Positions 51,144-61,100 of a stretch of DNA of 64,000 bases are shown here, piece after piece. This stretch comes from Clostridiales bacterium. GTDB taxonomy: Bacteria > Bacillota > Clostridia > Oscillospirales > Oscillospiraceae. The DNA is taken from positions 1-64,000 of the forward strand of contig JAJUHC010000016.1 in NCBI GenBank assembly GCA_029268065.1. Reading direction: 5' to 3'. The first letter of the stretch is position 1. Each line of letters begins with the position of its first letter. A model generated the notes under the pieces. The model was given only the letters and a program-made list of their open reading frames with translations, searched no databases and was not told where the DNA came from. Both the position numbers and the translations under genes were made by a program.

Positions 51144-51578
51144 CTAAAGCCACTGTATAAAGCCGGTTTTATCGTTTCTGTTATAGCCGGCGTTCTCGTA
51201 AAACCTCAAAGTCGAGTCCAGCTTCGAGCCGGTAAGCAGCATTATCTTGTAGCAGCCGGATCTGACCGCAATATCCTTTGCGAGCTTAAGGCAGGCGGTG
51301 GCAAGGCCCCTGTTCCGATACTTTTCGCGGGTAACAACATTCTCGATAAGCGCATAGGGCCTTTGACCGTGCGTAAGATTCGGAATGACAACAAGAACGC
51401 AGCTTGAAACAATTTCATCACCCTCTTCGGCAACAATTATGTGATGATTACTGTCAGTCAGTATCTCTTCCCACAGGTTTTTGAGCCTGCCGTCCGTTTC
51501 CGGCATCGGATTGTTGTTAAGCTCGGTATAGAGGCTCAGTAAGCCCAAAAGATCGTCCCTCGCAGCTTCTCTTATCAT
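51144..51578 (-). CDS. GNAT family N-acetyltransferase
   Basis: ALIENVVTREKYRNRGLATACLKLAKDIA; FYENAGYN. Confidence 0.9.
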   Translation of the reverse strand: MIREAARDDLLGLLSLYTELNNNPMPETDGRLKNLWEEILTDSNHHIIVAEEGDEIVSSCVLVVIPNLTHGQRPYALIENVVTREKYRNRGLATACLKLAKDIAVRSGCYKIMLLTGSKLDSTLRFYENAGYNRNDKTGFIQWL

Positions 51579-51694
51579 ATGCCCTCCTCGAATAATGTCG
51601 AAACATTGGAATTAAGCGCATTTAAATGCAGTAAAACGGCACATAAAATGCTCATAAAGTAATAATAAAATATCATAAAATGCGGATAAACTCA

Positions 51695-52495
51695 CTATTT
51701 TCCGTCCGAAATCAGGCTCCGCTCCCCTGATAATCCCGCTCCGGGCACAGCCGTCATTTCCGTCAGCTGCGCCCAGTAGCGTTTCGGCATATGCGACATG
51801 CGGCACTTAGGATTCTCCCTGCCCTCGACGGCGATGGTATCGTAAAACCTCTTCCATAGCGCGCGGTAGCGAAGCTCGTCGCTCTCCGCGGAGGGCGGCG
51901 TGAAGCCGTCGACGCTTATGATGCGGCTTTTTCCGCTGTCCGCTATGAGGAGCAGCGAATTCGTCTTGTCGTGGATTAGAAAAAAGCCCTGGGGATAGCG
52001 GCTCAGAAAGTGGTATTTCAGTATGGGGAGCACATTGTTCTTCGGCTCTATGGTGGCGACGAGCCCGCCGCCGAAGTCTGAAAAGCGGACAAAGCCGCGC
52101 AGAAGTGCGGTTTCGTTCAAAAGATGGTTCACCGCCTTATTCAAGGTGAACACGGTCTCGTCGCTGAGCATGCGCATGACCTTCCTGCCGCATTTGAAGC
52201 CGAGATACAGGAAGTTGAGGATATGCGCCTCCCTGTCGTACAGGCAGGTAAGATAGGCGTGGTAGACAAAGGTCATGGCCTCTCCTGATATCTTTTCGGA
52301 AATCGCTTTCATCACCCTTTTTGCCTTTTTGCTGTCCGTAACGATTTCCTTTACCTCAAAGAAGGTGCCCTGCCCCTGATTGCAGTTCACGATATTGTTG
52401 GGAACCTCCCTGCTGTAAAAGCTCTCGTACACGCAGGTCATAAGTCCCTTGAAGCTGCCGTCATAGCTGTAAACTATATCTGACCTGTCAAGCAT
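51695..52495 (-). CDS. TIGR03915-like putative DNA repair/metabolism protein
   Basis: YSYDGSFKGLMTCVYESF start, FVRFSDFGGGLVATIEPKNNVLPILKYHFLSRYP; overlaps the radical SAM partner gene. Confidence 0.85.
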   Translation of the reverse strand: MLDRSDIVYSYDGSFKGLMTCVYESFYSREVPNNIVNCNQGQGTFFEVKEIVTDSKKAKRVMKAISEKISGEAMTFVYHAYLTCLYDREAHILNFLYLGFKCGRKVMRMLSDETVFTLNKAVNHLLNETALLRGFVRFSDFGGGLVATIEPKNNVLPILKYHFLSRYPQGFFLIHDKTNSLLLIADSGKSRIISVDGFTPPSAESDELRYRALWKRFYDTIAVEGRENPKCRMSHMPKRYWAQLTEMTAVPGAGLSGERSLISDGK

Positions 52496-53850
52496 TTTAT
52501 CACGTCCCCTCTGGTTACCGTTTCATTTTCAAAGAGAGAGAGCTGCTCCCCCGCCGAGCCCTCGAGAAGCTCCGTGCTCCGCTCGGACATTAGACCGCGC
52601 AGTATGCTGTCGTGCGAGAGCCTGACTCCTTCCATGGTTTTCCCCTTGCAGAGTATAAAATACTGCGCCCTTTTGAGGACGACTCCGAGCTTTTTCAGCC
52701 CGTCGAAATCGAGGGCTCCCGTCCTTCTCGCGGCGACTATCTTCTTCGCACTTTTCACTCCCACACCCGGGATACGAAGCAGGGTTTCATAGTCCGCGCT
52801 GTTTATTTCTACGGGAAAACGCTCGAGATGCGTAAGCGCCCAGCTGCATTTGGGGTCCACGAAAGTATTGAAGTTCGGGTTCTTTTCGTCGAGCAGCTCG
52901 GAAGCGTCAAAATGGTAAAAGCGCATCAGCCAGTCAGCCTGATAAAGCCTGTGCTCCCTCAGAAGCGGCGGCTTGCTTGTAAGCGCAGGAAGGTTCCTGC
53001 CCTCTACCATTGGGATATACGCCGAATAGAAAACCCTCTTCAGACCGTAGCCTTTATAAAGCGCCGCGGCCAGCGTCAGAATCTGATAGTCGGTCTCGGG
53101 GCTCGCCCCGATTATCATCTGCGTGCTCTGCCCTGCCGGCGCGAATTTCGGCGCGCTTTTATAGCGAACAAGCTCCGTCCGGCTCTCCGTTATGCTGCGC
53201 TGTATCGTCCTCATGGGATTCAGAATCTTCTCCCTGCTTTTGTCAGGGGCAAGAAGCAGGAGACTCTTCTGCGAAGGCAGCTCGATATTGACGCTCATCC
53301 GGTCCGCAAGCAGGCCTATGCGCCTTATCAGCAGCTCGTCGGCCCCCGGAATCGCCTTTGCGTGTATATAGCCCCTGAACCTGTACTCGTTTCTCAGAAG
53401 CTCCAGGACCCTTATCATCTGCTCGCAGGTGTAGTCCGGGTTTCTAATCACGGCGGAGCTCAGGAATAGTCCCTCGATATAATTCCTTCTGTAAAACTGC
53501 ATCGTGAGGTCCGCGAGCTCCTTCGGCTCAAATGATGCTCTTTTAATGTCGTTTGTACGGCGGTTTATACAGTAGCTGCAGTCAAAAACGCAGGAGTTGC
53601 TCAGCAGAACCTTCAGCAAGGTGATGCAGCGGCCGTCCGCGGCGAAGCTGTGGCAGATGCCGGAGGCGACGGTGCTGCCGATCTCTCCCTTCTTTCCGGC
53701 GCGGTCCACCCCGCTCGAGGTGCAGGCTACGTCGTACTTCGCCGCGGAGCCCAGTATCGAAAGCTTTTCTGAAATATCCGTCGTTATCGCCCCCACATCG
53801 AACACAAGTTCTATATAGAATATAACACAAATAATATCAGGATTCAACAC
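52474..53850 (-). CDS. TIGR03916-like putative DNA modification/repair radical SAM protein
   Basis: EKLSILGSAAKYDVACTSSG, CVFDCSYCINR radical-SAM Cys motif, C-terminal HhH-like LLRIPGVGVKSAKKI. True start probably downstream of 53850. Confidence 0.88.
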   Translation of the reverse strand: MLNPDIICVIFYIELVFDVGAITTDISEKLSILGSAAKYDVACTSSGVDRAGKKGEIGSTVASGICHSFAADGRCITLLKVLLSNSCVFDCSYCINRRTNDIKRASFEPKELADLTMQFYRRNYIEGLFLSSAVIRNPDYTCEQMIRVLELLRNEYRFRGYIHAKAIPGADELLIRRIGLLADRMSVNIELPSQKSLLLLAPDKSREKILNPMRTIQRSITESRTELVRYKSAPKFAPAGQSTQMIIGASPETDYQILTLAAALYKGYGLKRVFYSAYIPMVEGRNLPALTSKPPLLREHRLYQADWLMRFYHFDASELLDEKNPNFNTFVDPKCSWALTHLERFPVEINSADYETLLRIPGVGVKSAKKIVAARRTGALDFDGLKKLGVVLKRAQYFILCKGKTMEGVRLSHDSILRGLMSERSTELLEGSAGEQLSLFENETVTRGDVIKCLTGQI

Positions 53851-53930
53851 TTTTTTTTGATTTGAGCTATCAATTTTTTGCCCGGTAAATTATAATTGAT
53901 AAGAGATGATTGTTTGGGGAGCTTTGACTT

Positions 53931-54956
53931 ATGATTTGTTCGAAATGCGGAGGCATAATCGGAGACGGCCTGAGCGAATGCAAAGCCTGCGGGGCGCGCG
54001 TTGAGTTGAGCGACAAGGCTCTGGATCAGGTCATAGTTAAGGAACTGGACTCCGGAAGCCTTGTGTATTTCAGGCCATCAAAAACGGATATCGAGTCCCT
54101 CGACGTTTCGGAGCTGTCCGAGCTTTACTCATCCAATGAAATACTCTCCGCTCTCAAATCCCTGTATATCGAGCCTTCCGACGAGGAAAGACCCTTGGGC
54201 GATCCGGATACACGTTACGAAGAACCGGAGGACGAAAGCTCGGACGAAAAAATCAGGCTGTACTCTTCAGAAAGGGATATCGATTTTTCGGATGACGAGG
54301 ATACGTCGGACAGGGATGCGAAATCGCGGAAGCTGATTTTCAAATACGTTACCTCCGCCAGAACCAAAACCTTTGACGGCAATACGGGCCTCCCCGAAAA
54401 AACGGAGCCGTCAGGCAAAAAATCCCCGGGGGATTCTGGCGTCTCACCCGTCGCTTTTAGCCCGGACGGGAACGCCAGGCTCGGCAAGGAAAGCGAAACG
54501 CGGGATTTAGAATGCGAACCCACTATGTCGGATATTCCTTCCGATGAGGAGGACTGCCCCGAGTTCGACCTCGAATTCAAGCCAACGCTTTATAACGGAG
54601 ATTATAAAGACGGGGACGGCGCCGCCGTGAGCGGGCGCGAGGGCTGCGCTTCCCGCGGCGACGATAGTATCTCGGCGCCAGGCTGGATGGGAATTTTCCT
54701 TCTGCTGCTTATCCCCGGGATTAACCTGCTGCTCCTGATTATCTGGGCTTTCGGAGGCTGCCGCAAAAAGCAGAAAACCTCCTTTGCGCGGGGAATACTG
54801 TTCCTTTTGATTATCGCCGCAATAATAGGCGCTCTTTTTACCACGGTTTTTAAGGATTTTCTGCCGCCCGTCCTGGAGGCGCTTTCCAGGGCATTTGCCG
54901 CGGCTTCGGGATTCGCGGACTACGTTATAAAGCCGATACGGGGCATCATCAAGTGA
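53931..54956 (+). CDS. Zinc-ribbon membrane protein of unknown function
   Basis: N-terminal MICSKCGGIIGDGLSECKACGA; acidic low-complexity middle; two C-terminal TM segments. Confidence 0.65.
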   Translation: MICSKCGGIIGDGLSECKACGARVELSDKALDQVIVKELDSGSLVYFRPSKTDIESLDVSELSELYSSNEILSALKSLYIEPSDEERPLGDPDTRYEEPEDESSDEKIRLYSSERDIDFSDDEDTSDRDAKSRKLIFKYVTSARTKTFDGNTGLPEKTEPSGKKSPGDSGVSPVAFSPDGNARLGKESETRDLECEPTMSDIPSDEEDCPEFDLEFKPTLYNGDYKDGDGAAVSGREGCASRGDDSISAPGWMGIFLLLLIPGINLLLLIIWAFGGCRKKQKTSFARGILFLLIIAAIIGALFTTVFKDFLPPVLEALSRAFAAASGFADYVIKPIRGIIK

Positions 54957-55014
54957 TGCAAGTCAGAAACCGGCATTCGGGGCCCCGTTGACGGTCATTT
55001 ATATGTGGCAAGCA

Positions 55015-55056
55015 AAAACCAAGCATATCGCCGATTTCAGCGACATGCTTGGTTTT
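55015..55056. terminator. Bidirectional terminator between convergent genes
   Basis: AAAACCAAGCAT…ATGCTTGGTTTT with inner CGC/GCG pairing. Confidence 0.8.
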
Positions 55057-55105
55057 CTGCATTTATTTGATAATCCTGGCTATGTGTTTTGCGGTTTTGC
55101 CGGGC

Positions 55106-58100
55106 TTATATCAGCTTTGATTTTTGGAGCAGACGCTCGGCCATGACCGCCACCTCGGCGCGGGTGATATAATACTTCGGGGCAACGGTGCTTGCGGTCT
55201 TTCCGGTGACTACCCCCGCCTTGATGCAGGAGGCTATGCCGCTTTTCGCGTAATCCGAGACTGTGGCCGCGTCCGTATAAGCTCCGAGCAGGCCGCTTAC
55301 GTCGCCTTCGGACAAGTTGACATCGAGACCGGTTATTTTCATCGCTCTCGCAACCATGGTCATTGCCTGCTCACGGGTAATCAGGTCGTTCGGCCCGAAG
55401 GTCTTGTCGTCATACCCTTTTATTATGCCGTACGACGACGCCGTTTTAACATATTTGCAGTACCACGAGGAGGCGTCCACATCGCCGAAGCCGTTGGAAC
55501 CGATTCCGGGTTCAAGTCCGAGGGCCTTTACCATGATGGCCGCAAATTCGGCGCGCGTGATGCTGCGATCCGGGTCGTACTTATTGTCGCCTACTCCGTT
55601 TACGACCATTCTTGACCCCATATTGTTGATCGAGCTCTTAGCCCAATGATTTTCAGCGTCCGTGAATTCGACAGGGTTATAAATCACCGAATAAACGCTG
55701 TTCGTGAGGCTGTTGATCTTTGCGTAGTATTTCCCTCCGATTACGACGACCTCCGTCGGGACGTGCCGCACGCTTCCGTTCGGCTCGACAACGATTCCCG
55801 TTGTGATTTTGCTTGGGTCGACGCCGTCGGGTATCGCAACCATTCTTTCCACATAGGAGTTGAAGGCGCTGACATCAACGGTCTGACCGTTATAGGTGCA
55901 TCTTACCGTAAACTCAACCGCCGGCACCATGATTGCAAATCCCCCGTCATTTGCAGCGTTCTCGACGACTCTCACCGTCGATGCCGGAGGCTCGGATATT
56001 GATACATCCACGCTTATGCTGCCGAGGGATACGTTCTCCCCGAACTTTGCCGATACCGCGTCAATGTTTATTTCAGACGCAGGCAGCGTGTAGGTGGCGG
56101 AATCGGTTCTTATGACAAGAGTCGCTTCCTTGTTTTCCATATTCTTGACAGCCTGCCCGTCAAGCCTGCCGACAGCCGTGTCGGCACCCGTTGTTATCGG
56201 AACCGTGATTGTGGAGCCTCTGGCGGCATTGTTCAGTACATTTTCAATATCCCGCGAGGTCATAGTCACGGTCGTAGTAGTGCCGGACGCCGAGGTCGTT
56301 GTAGTTACTGTTCCCGCCGTCTGAGTCTGTCCCCCGACTTCGACCTTCGCCCCAGTATCGGCGGCGGGCGCCGACGGTCCGCTGGAGCTGCCGCCGGTCG
56401 AGTAGACTTCGACAAGATAGCTTGTGCCGTTCGTGAGTCCCGTTATTTCCGTGCCCGTCAGCGCGGCGGCATCGGACGCGCTTGCCGAAAGCGTCCCGTC
56501 AGCCTTGACGTAATAGACCGCTGAGCCGACGGTGACCTTGTACCTTGTTCCGCTCGTGAGTCCCGTTATTCTCCCGTTGCCCGCCGTTCCGAGGGAGCCT
56601 GAGGCGAGAACGACAGCCGTCGATATTTCTTCGACGAAGTATGTGGAGCCGTTGACCAGGCCGATAAGCTCGGTGCCTGTCAGGGGCGCGGAATAGGCGG
56701 GGTCAAAAGCAAGGTAGCCCGCCGCGGTTGAATATAAGGTGATTCCGCCCATGGTTACCTTATAGGCTTTACCCGAGGTAAGACCGCTTATCGTGCCGTT
56801 GCCGGCGGTGCCGAGGGAGCCGGACGCGAGGTATAAGCTCGCAGCGCTTCCCGTCCTGAGATAGATGTCGGCGGCAAGGTTTAAGAGGATTTCTCCGTTT
56901 ATCGTACTGGAAGCGTTTTGGAGCGAAGCGTCGGGGGTCCACGCGTCAAAGGAGCTTCCACTCATTTCCGAAGCAAGCAGCGCGCAGTTTGAGACGCTGG
57001 TGGAATTCATCTCCACCCCCCTGCCGCTTATGACCCTTATTAACGCCAGGCCGCTCCCGTGAATCGTTTTGCCGAATAACGACGCGCTGAGCGTGTTTGT
57101 GCCGGATACTTTCATTATGGAAACGGCAACTCCGTTGGCGCTTGTGAGCTTCGCTGCGCCAGACAGGGTCAGGCTGGAATTACCTAATGAGGACTGAATT
57201 GTAATTGCCGACATATTGCCGCTGCAGCTTACGCTGCCTCCGCTTATGTCTATGGTACCATCGCTCGAGTTAACAGCGGTTCCTTCAGAGCTGAGGCTGC
57301 CGCCCGTGATATTGATTGTTCCGGCGCCGACATTTGCGATAGCTCCGGCTTTGCCGCTTATGCTGCCGCCGGAAATGGTGACCTGTCCCGAGCCGGTTTT
57401 TGCCAGGGCGATACCGTTTGCCGCGTCCGCAGTTACGGTTCCGCCGCTGATAATCAGCGTTCCGCCGTCCATGCGAATAGTTTGGAAGGGAATGATTATA
57501 CTCGTGCTGCCGGATACCGTCAGATAGCCGGTATTTTGGATCCCGACGCCTCTCGAATCCGTTGAGGTGAAGGTCCCGCCGGAAACGGAAGAGTCTGAGG
57601 AGGCAGAAGCCGAGTTCATGATGCAGACGGTATCCTGCGGAGTCCCGTTTCCTGCCGAGAAGCTTCCTCCGGCGACGGTCATTTTTCCGGCGTTACTTAT
57701 GATTATGCCGTTCGACCCCTCGACATGGAAGGCGCCGCCGTTTATTGTCAGCGTCCCGGTGCCGGAGTCCGTATTTTGATTGTCGATGCAGATAAAGCCC
57801 GTACCGGAGCCCGTAAACGTGCCGTCGTTGATCGTCAAAACGGCTTCGCTTGTCAAGCACCTTGAATTTGCCCCAGAAACCGTAAACGTACCGCCGTTTA
57901 CAGTGAGGCTTTTTCCGTATTTTACATAAACCGCGCTGAAGGAGGTCGGGTTTTCTATCGTCGCGCTGATTTTAACAGCGTCAAAAATAACCGCCCCGCC
58001 AGTTACGAGCCCGACGCCGTCGTTAATCGCAGCATCGTCCAAAATCTCCACATTTCCCAAATAGGTCGCGGGGATAAGCGTATTCGCCGCGTTATTCGAG

Positions 58101-61100
58101 CTGAAGTTCCGTTCGCTTACCCGCAGGGGATTTGTTTCGCTTCCGAGCTGTATGGTGAGCTTTCCGTCAGCTCCGCTGTTTGTGCACGCCGCCAGAGCGG
58201 AGGCGAGGGTCGTATAGGCGCCGGCGCCGTCAACCTGGAAGCTGCTGGGGCCTCCGGTTACGGTATAGTCCGGCTGGACGGCTGCAAGCGTTATGCCCGC
58301 TCCCGCCGTGACGTTCCCGCCGCTCACGACTATTGTGCCGGATACGGACTGTCCGTTGCCTGCCGACGCGCCGATTACTGCGACGTAGCTGCCGTTCGGC
58401 ACCCCCGTGATCGTATAGCTGCCGTCCTGCGCCGTCGTTGCAGTATAAAGGACGTTTGAATACGCCGTGTCGGTCGAGGCGTAGAGCTTAACCGTGAGGC
58501 CTCCGACCGGAGCGCCCGTCGTCCCCGGCAAAACCGTGCCTGATATCGAGTATGTAGCACAAACCGCCGTCAGCGCCACCGCTTTTGAAACGCCGTTCAG
58601 CGACGCGGTCAGGGTAACGCCGCCTCCGCTTATGACCGCAGCGCTGCCGCCGCTCAGGCTGATAACGCTGGTATCGCTCGAAGTCCAATACACGGAGTTT
58701 GTCGTGCAGACCGTGAACGCGGAGCTTACGGAGGAAGCTTTTTCAGTTTGCGAAAGCCTTATCGGCGCAGCCGAGACGTAAGCGGCGTCTGTGGATTCAA
58801 TTCCGGTGAGGCGCGGGTAGAAGTCCGAAGAGAAGGTCCATTTTCCGCTGTCCCAGCCGCTGAATGCCGGGTTGCCGAGCATCTCGGTAGTGAGCTTTCC
58901 GACGGCGGCGCCGTCCGAATCGCTGCCGTTTATCCCGCCGGCCGCGCACATTTGCTTGTCGTAATAGCAGCCTGTTACCGTGCCGCTGCTGCCTCCCGCG
59001 ATGCCGCCTATGTTGGAGCCGCCGCTCACGCCACCTGCGCTGTAACATTCGGACAGGGTGATATTATTATCCATATTCCCCACTACGCCGCCGACTAGTC
59101 TCGTTCCGCTTACCTCACCCGCGTTATAGCAGGCGGATATGGAACCATCGACGAATGATCCAGCCACGCCGCCGACATATTTGACGCCGCTTATGCCGCC
59201 CGCGTTATAGCAATACCGCATCGTTCCGCCGCTGTAGCCCACCACGCCGCCGACGCTGTTGCTGCCCCCGCTGACTCTGCCCATATTGTAGCAGTACTGC
59301 ATTGTGCCCGACATACTGCCTGTTACGCCGCCGACGTATACGTCGGTCGAGCTGACGCTTCCTGTGTTGCGGCAGTTTTCCGCCGTACCGCCTGGGACGG
59401 CACCGATCACGCCGCCGATATTATAGCCGCCGCTAACGCTGCCGCTATTGTAGCAGTTTCTTATTATAGCGCCAGTTCTATTATCGCCCGCCACGCCGCC
59501 GACATAAGCTGTCCCGTTTATAACGCCGGTGTTGTAGCAGTTTTCGATTGTTCCTGAATTACTGCCGACCACAGCTGCTGTATAAAAGTCGCCCTCGATA
59601 TAGCTGTCTGTCACTCCGACATTTTTTACCGTGGCGCCTTCGATAAATCCAAACAGGCCCTGGAAACTGGAGCTGTTTTTGATATAGATTCCGCTTACCT
59701 TGTAACCGTCGCCGTCGAAGACGCCGGTAAATCTACTCGTACTGTTGCCGATCGGCGTCCAGCTGTTCGAGGGTGCGGAAGAGCCCCAGTTTTCGTAATC
59801 CGAGGCGTTTTGATTGAGCACGATATCGGCGCTCAGCTTGTAACAGGCCGAGCTTGCCGGCACGCCGCCGATGCTTGCGCCCGCGTTGACCTGCTGCGCC
59901 ATGTAGGCGAGGTCCGATCCCGACGCTATCAGGAAGGGGTCGGACGAGATTCCGGAGCCGGAAAGGCTCGCGCTGACGGATCCATCCCAGGCGGCCGGCG
60001 CTTCAGGTTGCAGAACGACGTCAGCGCCCGCAGTGACGTTCGCGCCGGCGACGGTGAATTGCCCCGACTCAGACAGCATGTAGCTGCCGGCATGCGCCGC
60101 AACTACGGCTAAGTATGTTCCGTTGGGCACCTCGGTGATTTCAAAGAAGCCCTTAACGTCCGTTGTGTCGGAATAGCTTGTGGGTGCCCCTGAGGAATAG
60201 AGCGTTACGGTGATTCCGCCGACAGAGGCGCCGGTCGTGTTCGCATACACCCTGCCGGAGACTACGAAGCTTGTGCATAACTGTACGTTATAGGTCGTGC
60301 CGTTTGTAAGCCCCGTAATCGCGGTTCCAATCAGCGGCGCGGCGTCTGCCGCGTTTGCAGTCAGCGTCCCGTCCGCCATGACGTAATAGGTGTCGGAGCC
60401 GGAGGTGACCTTGTATACCCTGCCGGAGTCGAGCCCCGTGACCGTCTTGTCTCCGGCTGTTCCGAGAGAGCCGGAAGCGAGAGATACTGCGGCGGTATAT
60501 TCCTCGACCAGGTAAGTTGTGCCGTTAAGAAGTCCCGTTATGGACGTACCGACAAGCGCTCCGCAAAGCGAGGCTTCGCTAGTAAGCGTACCGTCCGACT
60601 GTACATAATAAACATTCGAGCCTGAGGTGACCTTATAGGCTTTGCCCGAGGTCAGCCCGGTTATCGTGCAGTCGCCTGCCGTACCGAGGGATCCCGGCGC
60701 AAGGATCACCGTTTTGGGCCGGACTTTGAGATAAATGTCCGTCACCGACGCGTTGGCGCCGCTTGTCAGGTTTGAGATCGAATCCCCGTTCGTTGCGCTA
60801 ATAAGGCTTGCGAGAGCGGAGTCGCTCGCCCAGCCGACGAAATCCATGTTGCCGTCTATGCCGGATGCGGTTACAACGGCATCCGTGTAATCGGCGCTGC
60901 TTATCTTTTTCAGGGAGTCGCCCGGGTCGGTTTTTCCCGTTATGCTTATGGCCCCACCCGTGCTGTTGTGTATGGTCTTACCAAACAGGGAGAGACTTCC
61001 CGTGTGCGTATAGTTCGTGTTGAGCTTAGAAAACGATATCGTACGGGCCGATACCGAGCTGAGCACCGCGCTGCCGCTTACCGAGGCGGTAACGCTTGTG

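Noticed and set aside
58800-59950. Densely repeated GCCGCCGAC-like motifs that could suggest a CRISPR or tandem array
   Set aside because: They are codons of GLUG-like repeats (NCYNxGxVSGxxxVGGVVG) in the SLH protein; spacing is irregular and there are no unique spacers.
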